A stretch of DNA of 64,000 nucleotides from JAWVFM01 sp963739355 (lineage in GTDB: Bacteria > Actinomycetota > Thermoleophilia > Solirubrobacterales > 70-9), in contig CAVUAD010000007.1 in NCBI GenBank assembly GCA_963739355.1, positions 1,054,001-1,118,000 of the forward strand, in the 5' to 3' direction. The notes under the pieces were generated by a model. That model did not search any database. It saw only the letters and a list, made by a program, of their open reading frames with translations, and was not told the origin of the DNA. The first letter of the stretch is position 1. Every line of letters begins with the position of its first letter. The position numbers and the translations under genes are program-made. Shown piece by piece: positions 1-7,427 of this stretch.

Positions 1-1
1 T

Positions 2-652
2 GCAGGTAAGTCGACGCTCCTGAACGCCCTGACGGGCTCCGGCGTGGGCGTGGGGGAGCGCCTCTTCCACACGCTCGATCCGACGACGCGCTCCTACGAG
101 CACAACGGACGGGAGTACCTCGTCACCGACACGGTCGGCTTCATCCGCCGCCTCCCGCACCAGCTCGTCGAAGCGTTCAAGGCCACGCTCGAGGAGACCA
201 CGCTCGCGGACCTGATCGTCCACGTCGTCGACGCGTCCGAGCCGCCGGACCAGCGGCGCGAGACGATCGCCGCGGTCGACTCCGTGCTCGAGGAGATCGG
301 CGCCCACGACCAGCAGCGCCTCCTGGTCCTCAACAAGGCTGACCTCCTCGACGACGAGGAGCGTCGCGACCTGGCGGTGCTGAATCCCGGCGCGGTCGCG
401 ATCTCGGCCGCGACCGGCGACGGCCTCGACGAGCTCGGCGACGCGATCGAGGCGGTCTTCGCCGAGGGCCTGCAGCCCGTCGAGCTGCTGGTGCCCTACG
501 CGGCGGGCGCCCGCCTGGCCGAGCTCCACGAGCTCGCCGGCGAGGTGGAGCGCGAGGACCGCCCCGACGGAGTCCTCGTCCGCGCCAGCGTCCCCCGCTC
601 GCTCGTCCACCGCTTCGCGGAGTTTTCCGTGAACGGCGCCCGCGGGACCTGA
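2..652 (+). CDS. hflX: GTPase HflX, C-terminal part (5' end outside window)
   Basis: The reading frame is open from base 2, so the true start lies upstream. The first visible residues are the P-loop AGKSTLLNAL (G1). They are followed by switch I around LFHTLDPTTR, the G3 motif DTVGF, the G4 motif NKAD and a G5-like SAATGDG. This order and the DTVGFIRRLPHQLVEAFKAT stretch are typical of HflX, a ribosome-binding GTPase that rescues or splits stalled 70S ribosomes in stressed cells. About 217 residues are visible; the N-terminal HflX-specific domain is missing only because of the window edge. The ending NGARGT is slightly unusual but in range for the family. Confidence 0.93.
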   Translation, partial: AGKSTLLNALTGSGVGVGERLFHTLDPTTRSYEHNGREYLVTDTVGFIRRLPHQLVEAFKATLEETTLADLIVHVVDASEPPDQRRETIAAVDSVLEEIGAHDQQRLLVLNKADLLDDEERRDLAVLNPGAVAISAATGDGLDELGDAIEAVFAEGLQPVELLVPYAAGARLAELHELAGEVEREDRPDGVLVRASVPRSLVHRFAEFSVNGARGT

Positions 653-695
653 CCTTCGGAAACGATCCGTCCACGTTCCAGCGACCCAACGGCGT

Positions 696-701
696 TAGCG
701 T
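696..701 (+). promoter_or_regulatory. Leaderless-type -10 box before the 708 gene
   Basis: TAGCGT lies exactly 6 bases before the ATG at 708, and there is no Shine-Dalgarno. Transcription would begin at or next to the start codon. Confidence 0.5.
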
Positions 702-707
702 TGCCGT

Positions 708-1715
708 ATGCCCGCATCCCGGTGCGCCTGGACCCGTTCTTTGTCCGCCCTCGGCGTGATCGCCCTGGGCATCGCCGCGCTGGGAGCCTCGTCGTCCGGG
801 GCCGCCGGCGGGTTTCCCCCGAACGTGGGCAACTGTGATGTCTTTCCCGGCTCGCCGGCCGCCCCCGCGGCGAAGTCGGCCGCCGACGAGACAGCCTGGA
901 ACCAGGACGTCTCCAAGGCCCCGGTCGCGAAGGGGTCGAAGGCGCTGATCTCGCGGCTCTCCGGCAAGCTCCACCCGGACTTCGGCTCGAACACGAAATT
1001 CGGCATCCCGTTCGAAGTCGTCGACGCGAGCCAGGCGGATGTCGATGTCAAGGCCACGGGGGCTCCGGACGAGAGTGACTTCGGGCCCGCGCCGATCCCT
1101 CCAAACGCGCACGTGGAGGGTGGCCCGAACTCCAAGGGCGACCGCCACGTCGTCGTCCTCCAGCGCGCGGCGTGCGGCCTCTACGAGCTGGGCCGGGCGT
1201 TCAAGACGAGCAACGGCTGGCGGGCCTACTCCACCGCGTTCTTCAACCTCTCGAGTGCCGGCCCCCTCCGTCATGACGGCTACACCTCCGCGGATGCTGC
1301 CGGCCTGCCGATCCTTCCCGGCCTGGTCCGCTACGACGAGGTTGCCGGCGGCGCCGTCGACCACGCGCTGCGCGTCACCTTCGACCGGACGCGGCGCGCC
1401 TACATCCACCCGGCGACGCACTACGCCGCGGATAGCTGCTCGAAGCACCTTCCGGCGATGGGCCTGCGGTTGCGCATGAAGCACAGCTACTTCCAGCGGC
1501 ACCTGTCCGACTATCCGCAGGGAAGCCAGTCGCGCCCGATCTTCGTCGCCCTCTACCACTACGGCTTCCTGGTTGCCGACAACGGGTCCGATTGGTTCTT
1601 CCAAGGCGGCAGCGACTCACGCTGGAACGACAACGACCTCCACCGCCTGAGCCGGGTTCCCGGCTCCGCATTCCAGGTGATCCAGAGCGCCGCGAAGCCA
1701 AAGACCGGCTGCTGA
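708..1715 (+). CDS. Conserved secreted protein of unknown function
   Basis: A 335-residue protein with a clear signal peptide (positive MPASRCAWTRS, hydrophobic core to about residue 30). The mature part is rich in Asp/Pro/His and contains DESDFGPAPIP, EGG..S.GDRHVVVLQ, ADAAGLPILPGLVRYDEV and HPATHYA segments. These resemble a family of uncharacterised exported proteins seen in soil actinobacteria and acidobacteria; I know no assigned activity. The Asp/His-rich blocks would suit a carbohydrate- or metal-binding fold, but that is only a guess. Transcription probably starts at its own ATG (TAGCGT box 6 bases upstream). Downstream dut has its own promoter-like box, so the gene is probably monocistronic. 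Confidence 0.75.
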   Translation: MPASRCAWTRSLSALGVIALGIAALGASSSGAAGGFPPNVGNCDVFPGSPAAPAAKSAADETAWNQDVSKAPVAKGSKALISRLSGKLHPDFGSNTKFGIPFEVVDASQADVDVKATGAPDESDFGPAPIPPNAHVEGGPNSKGDRHVVVLQRAACGLYELGRAFKTSNGWRAYSTAFFNLSSAGPLRHDGYTSADAAGLPILPGLVRYDEVAGGAVDHALRVTFDRTRRAYIHPATHYAADSCSKHLPAMGLRLRMKHSYFQRHLSDYPQGSQSRPIFVALYHYGFLVADNGSDWFFQGGSDSRWNDNDLHRLSRVPGSAFQVIQSAAKPKTGC

Positions 1716-1833
1716 GGGACAGACCACGCCACGGCCGGGGGATCGGAGCGCCGGCGGGAGTACTTGCGTCGGTGTGCGGGCGAAGTACCGCCGAGTTTGC
1801 GGAGAGCCGCTCCTGCGCCGCCTCCGCACTGAC

Positions 1834-1839
1834 TAGCCT
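1834..1839 (+). promoter_or_regulatory. Leaderless-type -10 box of dut
   Basis: TAGCCT sits exactly 6 bases before the GTG start of dut, with no ribosome-binding site between them. It is identical in sequence and spacing to the box at 44096-44101. Confidence 0.5.
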
Positions 1840-1845
1840 GGGCGC

Positions 1846-2277
1846 GTGGAGCTACGAGTCACGCGCCTGCACGACGACGCTCGCCTGCCGACGCGCGCCC
1901 ACGACGGCGACGCGGGGCTCGACCTCTACGCCTGCGAAGGGGCAAGCCTGGCTCCCGGAGCGCGGGCGAGCGTGGGGACGGGGATCGCGGTGGAGCTCCC
2001 GGAGGACCACGCCGGCCTGGTGCTGCCCCGTTCCGGTCTGGCCGCGCGCCACGGGGTCAGCCTGGTCAACAGCCCTGGGCTAATCGATTCCGGGTACCGC
2101 GGCGAGGTGAGGATCCTGCTTCTCAACACGGACCGGGTCGAGACGTTCGAGATCGCGACGGGCGACCGAATCGCGCAGCTCCTGATCACACCGTTCACGC
2201 TCGCGGAGCCAATCGTGGCGACCGAGCTCGCGGGAACCACGCGGGGCGCGGGCGGCTTCGGCTCGAGCGGCCGCTGA
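1846..2277 (+). CDS. dut: Deoxyuridine 5'-triphosphate nucleotidohydrolase (dUTPase)
   Basis: A 143-residue homotrimeric-type dUTPase, hydrolysing dUTP to dUMP and pyrophosphate. This keeps uracil out of DNA and feeds thymidylate synthesis. Visible family motifs are motif 1 DAGLDLYA, motif 2 PRSGLAARHG, motif 3 GLIDSGYRGEV with the uracil-pocket Tyr, and the flexible C-terminal motif 5 RGAGGFGSSGR that closes over the substrate. Length is normal. The GTG at 1846 is chosen because the conserved N-terminal strand (ELRVTRL) starts there and a TAGCCT box lies 6 bases upstream. Confidence 0.95.
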   Translation: MELRVTRLHDDARLPTRAHDGDAGLDLYACEGASLAPGARASVGTGIAVELPEDHAGLVLPRSGLAARHGVSLVNSPGLIDSGYRGEVRILLLNTDRVETFEIATGDRIAQLLITPFTLAEPIVATELAGTTRGAGGFGSSGR

Positions 2278-2290
2278 GCTGCCGCCGCGG

Positions 2291-3031
2291 CTAGCCCGCG
2301 GCCCGGCGAGCGGCGGCGTGCGCCGCGTTCTCCAGCTCGTCGTCGAGCGGCGCGAGCTGGGGCTCGGCGCCGCTGGTGCGCGCGAGCGCCAGCGCCGTGA
2401 GCCGGTCGGCCAGGGCCGCGTTCTTCGGCAGGAGCGGGCCGTGGAGGTACGTGCCGAACAGGTTTCCCTGGCGAACGCCCTCGAAGCCGTCGCGACCGTT
2501 GTTGCCGTGGCCCCTCAGCACCCGACCGAGGGGAGTGGCGTCCGGGCCGAGGTGCGTGCGCCCACCGTGGTTCTCGAACCCCGCGACCACCTGCGGCCCG
2601 GCGCCGAGGTCGACCTCGATCGCGACGTTGCCGATCAGCCGTGGGCCCTCCTCGCGGACGGTCTCGAGATCCACCAGCCCGAGTCCCTCGATGCGCTCTG
2701 AGCCGAGCGCGTAGCCGTGGCCCAGGAGCTGGTAGCCGCCACAGACCGCCAGGGCCACGGCGCCGTCGTCGACCGCGGCCCGCAGCGCGTCGCGCTTGGT
2801 GGCGATCATGTCGCCCGCAACGGCCTTCTGGTCGCGGTCCTGCCCGCCGCCCACGTAGATGAAGTCGTGGGCGCCCGGGTCGAAGGTCTCGCCGGGCCCC
2901 GCGCTCGCGTACTCGAAGCCGATGCCGCGCCACTCGCAGCGGCGGCGCAGGAAGATCGTGTTGCCGCGGTCCGCGTAGATGTTCATCTGCTCCGGGTAGA
3001 GCGCCAGGAACCGCAGCTTCAAGTCGCTCAC
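2291..3031 (-). CDS. gatD: Lipid II isoglutaminyl synthase, glutaminase subunit GatD
   Basis: A 246-residue CobB/CobQ-like class I glutamine amidotransferase. Together with MurT, GatD amidates the alpha-carboxyl of D-Glu in lipid II to D-isoglutamine, feeding ammonia from glutamine. The nucleophile is Cys97 in AVCGGYQLLG and the catalytic His is about residue 197 in GTYLHGPLLPKN; both positions fit GatD. FENHGGRTHL and the N-terminal LYPEQMNIYADRGN are also typical. The GTG start at 3031 overlaps the stop of the upstream methyltransferase (GTGA), so it is translationally coupled. It is the last gene of a five-gene minus-strand operon. The longer open frame upstream is a shadow of the methyltransferase and murT. 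Confidence 0.93.
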   Translation of the reverse strand: MSDLKLRFLALYPEQMNIYADRGNTIFLRRRCEWRGIGFEYASAGPGETFDPGAHDFIYVGGGQDRDQKAVAGDMIATKRDALRAAVDDGAVALAVCGGYQLLGHGYALGSERIEGLGLVDLETVREEGPRLIGNVAIEVDLGAGPQVVAGFENHGGRTHLGPDATPLGRVLRGHGNNGRDGFEGVRQGNLFGTYLHGPLLPKNAALADRLTALALARTSGAEPQLAPLDDELENAAHAAARRAAG

Positions 3032-3780
3032 GCGGCCGCCTCCCAGAGGCACACGGTGGACCCGACGAACAGCTCGTCGCTCGGGATGACCCGCCTGCCG
3101 CTCGGCCTGAGCCCGGCCTCGGCGGCCTCGGCATCGAGCGTGTCGGCGTCGAGGATCTGGAGCCGGTCGACGTGCGTGTGCTCGTCGAGGGCGCCGGCGG
3201 GCGAGACCCGCTGGCGCAGGCGCTTCGCCTCGATCGCCTCCTCGTCCGCGGTCACGGAGACCGGCAGGCTTGAGTAGACCCAGCCGGCGACCTCGCGCAC
3301 GTCCGGGAGCGGCGTCCCTGAGTCGGCCGGAGGCGTGGGGTCGGCGCCGGCCTCCACGATCGCCGCGGCGCCGACCCCGCCGGAGGCGAGGTGGGTCGCG
3401 ATGGCGCGCAGGACGGCCCGCCGCTCGCCGGCGCCCGCCAGCACCTGGAAGAGCTGCATCGGCGCGATCACGAGGGCGAAGCGCTCGCCGAGGCCCAGCG
3501 AGCGGATGTCTGCCTGGACCGTCCCCACCCGCGCTTCCGGCGCGCTCGCACGCGCGCGCAGCTCCTCGAGCAACTCGGGCGCATGGTCCACCGCAACGAC
3601 CTCGTGCCCGGCGCGCGAGAGGGTCAGCGCCACCCGTCCGGTGCCCGCGCCGAGCTCCAGGATCGGGCCGGGATGGGCCGCGGCCAGCTCCTCCCAGACG
3701 CCGAGGTCGACCCCGTAGGCGCCGCACTCCACGTCATGCCAGATCGCCGGCTCGTTGGCGGGGACGGTCACGGAGCTCAC
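3028..3780 (-). CDS. Class I SAM-dependent methyltransferase between murT and gatD
   Basis: A 250-residue Rossmann-fold methyltransferase. Motif I is ILELGAGTGRVALTLSRAGHEVVAVDHAPELL, with acidic motif II at the end of beta-2. A following QADIRSL binds the adenine side, and LVIAPMQLFQVL resembles motif IV. The substrate is unknown. The gene is wedged between murT and gatD with GTGA overlaps on both sides, and these two genes are usually adjacent because their products form one enzyme. That suggests co-regulation with lipid II amidation, but a peptidoglycan or lipid substrate is only inferred. The GTG at 3780 is chosen for its overlap with the murT stop. Confidence 0.85.
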   Translation of the reverse strand: MSSVTVPANEPAIWHDVECGAYGVDLGVWEELAAAHPGPILELGAGTGRVALTLSRAGHEVVAVDHAPELLEELRARASAPEARVGTVQADIRSLGLGERFALVIAPMQLFQVLAGAGERRAVLRAIATHLASGGVGAAAIVEAGADPTPPADSGTPLPDVREVAGWVYSSLPVSVTADEEAIEAKRLRQRVSPAGALDEHTHVDRLQILDADTLDAEAAEAGLRPSGRRVIPSDELFVGSTVCLWEAAA

Positions 3781-5171
3781 CGCCAGTACTCCTCGGCAAA
3801 CCCGCGGGCGCTCAGGTGGCGGCGAAGCTCGATGAGCGCCGTGTAGGTCGGCAGCGCGAACACGGTTTCGCGCCCGCGCTCCAGTGCGCGGTCGAGGGAC
3901 GCCTCGATGTCCTCGACCACCTCGATCCGGTCCTGCGGCACTCCCGCGTACTTCAGGCGCACGGCCATCTCGGGGGCCCGCGTGCCCGCGCACGTCACGG
4001 TTCGCACCGCGCCGTCGAGGACCTCGAAGTCGGCGTCCCAGATCCACGACACATCCCGGCCGTCGGCGATGCGATCGTTGAGCGCCATCCACAGGTCGAG
4101 CCCGGGGTCCTCGCCGCCCGCCTCCAGACGCAGCGTGCGGAGCACCTCGTTGGCGCCCGCCGGGTTCTTGATGAGGAGGATCGAGAGGCGCTGATCGCCC
4201 ATGGGGATCGTCTCGACGCGGCCGAAGGCGCTCTCCGTTGCCTCGATCCCGCGCACGGCGACGTCCAACGCGATGCCGAGCTCGAGCGCCGAGGCGAGCG
4301 CGGCGAGCGCGTTGTAGACGTTGTAGAGGCCGGGGAGGGGGAGGCGCACCTCGACGTCTCCGGCCGGGGTTCTCGCCTCGACGGTGGATCCCCGCATGCC
4401 GTCCAGCTCGACACGCGTCGCGACGACGTCGGGCGCGGGGCGGTCGGCGCCGCAGTTGGGGCACGTGTAGTGACCGAGGTGGCCCATGAAGCTGCGCGCA
4501 TACGAGTACGGGGCGCCGCAGCGCCGGCAGTGCTTGGCGTCGTGGGCGTGCTGCAACGCCGGCAGCGCCTGGCTCTCGTCGTCGATGCCGAAGTACGTCA
4601 CTCCCTGGCGGCGCTCCAGCTCGGTGTTGCGGCCGAGGTCGGCCACCAGAGGGTCGTCGGCGTTCAGCACGAACGCGGCCCGGCCCTCGTGCGCCGCCAC
4701 GATCCGGCCCCAGTCATCGGCCAGCCGCTCCAGCTCTCCGTAGCGGTCGAGCTGATCGCGGAAGAGGTTGCCGAGCGTGATCAGGCGCGGGTTGAGCTGC
4801 GCCGCGATCCGCGCAAGCCACGCCTCGTCGACCTCGAAGAGGCCCTCGTCGCCGCTCTGGTCGAGAAGCGCCGTGGCCACCCCCCAGCTCATGTTCGAGC
4901 CCGCGCGGTTGTGGACCGGGCTGCGTCCCGCCGCGCGCAGCGCGGAGGCGATCATGCCCGCGGTTGTGGTCTTCCCGTTGGTCGCGCTGACGACGGCCGA
5001 GCCGGCGGGGAGGCGCGAGCCCAGCCGCGCGATCGCGTCCGGCGCCATCCGCAGGAGCATGCGGCCGGGCAGTGTGGTGCCGCCGCCGCGGCCGCTGCGG
5101 CGGCTGAGGGCGCCGGTTGCGCGGGCGAGGGCGAGCTTGGGGGCGAAGGCTCGGGTTGGCATCCGGCTCAC
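3777..5171 (-). CDS. murT: Lipid II isoglutaminyl synthase, ATP-dependent subunit MurT
   Basis: A 464-residue Mur-ligase-like protein. The ATP loop is SATNGKTTTAGMIASAL (about residues 62-78), followed by NLFRDQLDRYGE and VLNADDP. A four-cysteine zinc ribbon (HCRRCGAPY ... YTCPNCGAD) in the middle domain is typical of MurT. The C-terminal DUF1727 region includes LIKNPAGANEVLRTL and NDRIADGRDVSWIWD. MurT activates the D-Glu carboxylate of lipid II, and GatD supplies ammonia. The GTG start at 5171 overlaps the lipid kinase stop; an alternative ATG lies at 5164. The pair implies amidated peptidoglycan stems, as in mycobacteria. Confidence 0.94.
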   Translation of the reverse strand: MSRMPTRAFAPKLALARATGALSRRSGRGGGTTLPGRMLLRMAPDAIARLGSRLPAGSAVVSATNGKTTTAGMIASALRAAGRSPVHNRAGSNMSWGVATALLDQSGDEGLFEVDEAWLARIAAQLNPRLITLGNLFRDQLDRYGELERLADDWGRIVAAHEGRAAFVLNADDPLVADLGRNTELERRQGVTYFGIDDESQALPALQHAHDAKHCRRCGAPYSYARSFMGHLGHYTCPNCGADRPAPDVVATRVELDGMRGSTVEARTPAGDVEVRLPLPGLYNVYNALAALASALELGIALDVAVRGIEATESAFGRVETIPMGDQRLSILLIKNPAGANEVLRTLRLEAGGEDPGLDLWMALNDRIADGRDVSWIWDADFEVLDGAVRTVTCAGTRAPEMAVRLKYAGVPQDRIEVVEDIEASLDRALERGRETVFALPTYTALIELRRHLSARGFAEEYWR

Positions 5172-6058
5172 TCCGGCGGCGGGACCAGCACGCGCAGCGC
5201 CTTCGGCAGCACGCGCACGGTCGCGGGGAGGGTCGCGATCGGGTCGCCGTCGGCGAATACGACGAACGGGCGGTCGGCGGAGATCCGTACCTCTGTGGCC
5301 CGCTCAACGGTCACCTCGGGCTCGTTCACGTGGGCTCCCTTGAACGAGGCCGGCACCAGGCGGAACAGGAACCGCAGCTTTCCCATCTGCTCGCACCACA
5401 CGACATCGAGCAGGCCGTCGTCGAGGCTTGCGTCCGGTGCCGCGTACATGCCGCCTCCGTACGCGGCCCCGTTCGCGGCCGCCACCGAGTAGCCGTACAC
5501 CTCGCGGACCTGCCCGTTGAGCTCCAGGTGGAACGTGGCCGGCTTCCAGCCCGCCAGCGCGCGGAGCGCCGCGTACGCGTAGACGAGGTTCCCGCGCACG
5601 GCCCTCGCCTCGTTGGCGATGCGGTTTGCGTCCGAGTCGAACCCGCAGCTGGCTATGCAGAGGAAGCGCTTGCCCTCGATCTCGCCGACGTCGATCGCCC
5701 GCTCGTGTCCGGCGGCCAGGGCGTCCACGGCCTCACCGATGTCCGTGGGGATGCCGGCGACGCGCGCGAAGTCGTTGCCGCGGCCCCCTGGAATCACGCC
5801 CATGACCGCGTCGCGCCCGGCAAGCGCGCCGCCGACCTGGCCGATCAGCCCATCGCCGCTCACCACCACCGGCAGCTCGCCCGCGCCGGCGGCCGCAAGG
5901 GCCGCATCGCGGCCGTGCTCGATGTTCTCGGTGGTGACGACCCTGTGTCGCAGGCCGCGATCCCGGAGGGCGTGCTCGATCTCGGGCAGCATCGCGAGGG
6001 CACGCCCGCCGCCGGCGTGGGGGTTGAGGATGAGGCTGAGGTCGCGAGATCCGCTCAC
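5168..6058 (-). CDS. Diacylglycerol/sphingosine kinase family lipid kinase
   Basis: A 296-residue member of the DAGK catalytic domain family (DgkB/YegS/LCB5 fold). It shows the N-terminal ILNPHAGGGRA, the nucleotide loop VVVSGDGLIGQVGGAL and IPGGRGNDFAR. The C-terminal beta-domain has DASLDDGLLDVVW and a terminal VFADGDPI. Such enzymes phosphorylate a lipid hydroxyl with ATP at the membrane. The usual bacterial GGDGT is SGDGL here, the form found in eukaryotic sphingosine kinases, so the lipid substrate may not be diacylglycerol. Its coupling to murT (GTGA overlap) suggests a role in envelope lipid or lipid-carrier metabolism; this is inference. Confidence 0.88.
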   Translation of the reverse strand: MSGSRDLSLILNPHAGGGRALAMLPEIEHALRDRGLRHRVVTTENIEHGRDAALAAAGAGELPVVVSGDGLIGQVGGALAGRDAVMGVIPGGRGNDFARVAGIPTDIGEAVDALAAGHERAIDVGEIEGKRFLCIASCGFDSDANRIANEARAVRGNLVYAYAALRALAGWKPATFHLELNGQVREVYGYSVAAANGAAYGGGMYAAPDASLDDGLLDVVWCEQMGKLRFLFRLVPASFKGAHVNEPEVTVERATEVRISADRPFVVFADGDPIATLPATVRVLPKALRVLVPPPE

Positions 6059-6705
6059 GAGGCCGGCCGCCTGCCGATCCAGAACGATCCGCTCCCGGCC
6101 TGGCCGGCCGCCACGCGCTCGATTCCGCGTTTCGAAAACCCTCGATCGAGGACGGACTCCGGCGTGTAGAACGGCGTGTCCGCACCGAAGCTGGCCGCCA
6201 CGATGACGCTTCCGCCGGGGCGCAGCACGCGGCCGATCTCGCCGAAGAAGGGCGGGACGTTCACCTGGGTGACGAGGTCGAACGAGTCCGCCTCGAACGG
6301 CAGGTTCGCGGCGTCGGCGACTCGGAAGGCGACCCGGCCGTCCGGATCCAGCCCGATCTTCCGCTGAGCTCGTTTCACCATCGCCTCAGAGAGATCCACG
6401 CCGCGCACGCTTGCGCGTGGATACTCGCGGGCGAGGAAGAGCGCCGCGTCGCCCGTGCCCGTCCCGAGGTCGAGGATCCGCTCCGGCTCCTCGGCGACCC
6501 TCGTCACGGCGTGGGCCAGGGCCTCGACGCGGTGGATGGGGCCCGCGCTGCCGGGCCCGTCCCAGTCGACGGCCGCGTCGTCGAAGAAGCGCCGCACGCG
6601 CCCCCGAAGAAGCGGCCACAGCCAGGGGGCGCGGGCAACCGTCGCGATGAGCGCGTGGCCCATGAAGCGGATGCGAGCCGGGGGCTCCGGCGGAGAGGGT
6701 GACAC
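6055..6705 (-). CDS. Class I SAM-dependent methyltransferase, first gene of the murT operon
   Basis: A 216-residue methyltransferase. Motif I is ILDLGTGTGDAALFLAREYP, then VRGVDLSEAMVKRAQRK, FRVADAANLPF and LRPGGSVIVAASFG. This pattern is typical of the UbiE/COQ5-like class (Methyltransf_11), but the substrate cannot be read from sequence. The GTG at 6705 has GATGAT 6 bases upstream and no Shine-Dalgarno, so it likely starts the operon as a leaderless message. It overlaps the kinase start by 4 bases. The gene diverges from the cyclophilin gene at 6741. Confidence 0.85.
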   Translation of the reverse strand: MSPSPPEPPARIRFMGHALIATVARAPWLWPLLRGRVRRFFDDAAVDWDGPGSAGPIHRVEALAHAVTRVAEEPERILDLGTGTGDAALFLAREYPRASVRGVDLSEAMVKRAQRKIGLDPDGRVAFRVADAANLPFEADSFDLVTQVNVPPFFGEIGRVLRPGGSVIVAASFGADTPFYTPESVLDRGFSKRGIERVAAGQAGSGSFWIGRRPAS

Positions 6706-6740
6706 GGCAGGATCATCGCAAGTCGTACATTTCCCGCCCG

Positions 6741-7427
6741 ATGCGCCTGCGCACGCTTCCGATCGTCGTCGCCCTCGGGGTGACAGCCGCCCTGCCGGCC
6801 GCCGGGTGCGGCGGGGGTGGCTCGAGCTCGGTGGCGACCGTCACGCCCACGCACGTCTCCGAGGCGGAGGGGTGCAAGGCCGTCGCTCCGGCCAACCCGA
6901 AGCCGGCAGCCGAGGGCAAGCCCAAGCCGCTGTTGAAGAAGGGGCAGAAGGCGACAGCCACCGTCAAGACGAGCTGCGGGAGCTTCGACATCGCCCTCGA
7001 CACGACGCAGGCGCCGACCACCGCGAACGCGTTCGCGAACATGGCGAAGGACGGCGTCTACGACGGAACGGACTTCCACAGGGTCGTGACGGACTTCGTG
7101 ATCCAGGGCGGCAACCAGGCGGTGACCGGACCGGACAACAGCTCGTTCACCGCTGTGGAGGCGCCGCCGAGCAACTTCGTCTACAGGCGCGGCGAGGTGG
7201 CGATGGCGCGCAGCCAGGTCGACCCGATCGGCGCGAGCACCGGGGAGTTCTTCGTCGTCACGGCGCCGGCGCAGGCTGCCCTGCAGCCCGACTACGCCCT
7301 GATCGGCAAGGTCAGCTCGGGCATGGCCACGGTCAACCGGATCGCCGGCCTCGCCGATCCGTCGCTCGGCAAGGAGGGCGGCGCGCCCGTCCAGCCGGTC
7401 CTGATCGACTCGGTCACGGTCCACTGA
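6741..7427 (+). CDS. Cyclophilin-type peptidyl-prolyl isomerase, lipoprotein
   Basis: A 228-residue exported cyclophilin. The ATG at 6741 is chosen because it opens a lipoprotein signal peptide (MRLRTLPIVVALGVTAALP) with lipobox PAAGC, so Cys23 or so is the likely lipidation site. A low-complexity Gly/Ser linker follows. The cyclophilin domain carries FDIALDTTQAPTTANAF, the active-site stretch FHRVVTDFVIQGG and YALIGKVSSGMATVNRI. The protein should assist proline isomerisation of extracytoplasmic proteins. A TACATT box lies 9 bases before the ATG. An upstream in-frame GTG would place 14 residues ahead of the signal peptide and is rejected. Confidence 0.9.
   Translation: MRLRTLPIVVALGVTAALPAAGCGGGGSSSVATVTPTHVSEAEGCKAVAPANPKPAAEGKPKPLLKKGQKATATVKTSCGSFDIALDTTQAPTTANAFANMAKDGVYDGTDFHRVVTDFVIQGGNQAVTGPDNSSFTAVEAPPSNFVYRRGEVAMARSQVDPIGASTGEFFVVTAPAQAALQPDYALIGKVSSGMATVNRIAGLADPSLGKEGGAPVQPVLIDSVTVH

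Noticed and set aside
330..1604. A 424-codon minus-strand frame opposite the secreted protein at 708
   Set aside because: Biased composition and no motif; the plus-strand gene has a signal peptide and a promoter-like box.
2291..3727. A gatD-methyltransferase fusion read as one 478-residue protein
   Set aside because: The upstream part is out of frame with the methyltransferase; GatD starts at GTG 3031 with conserved sequence directly after.
3270..5492. A 740-codon plus-strand open frame opposite murT and its neighbours
   Set aside because: Compositionally biased antisense shadow; murT, the methyltransferase and the lipid kinase on the minus strand have clear motifs.
6699..6741. Upstream GTG start for the cyclophilin gene
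   Set aside because: It would put 14 residues before a clean lipoprotein signal peptide. The ATG at 6741 fits the lipobox and the TACATT box.
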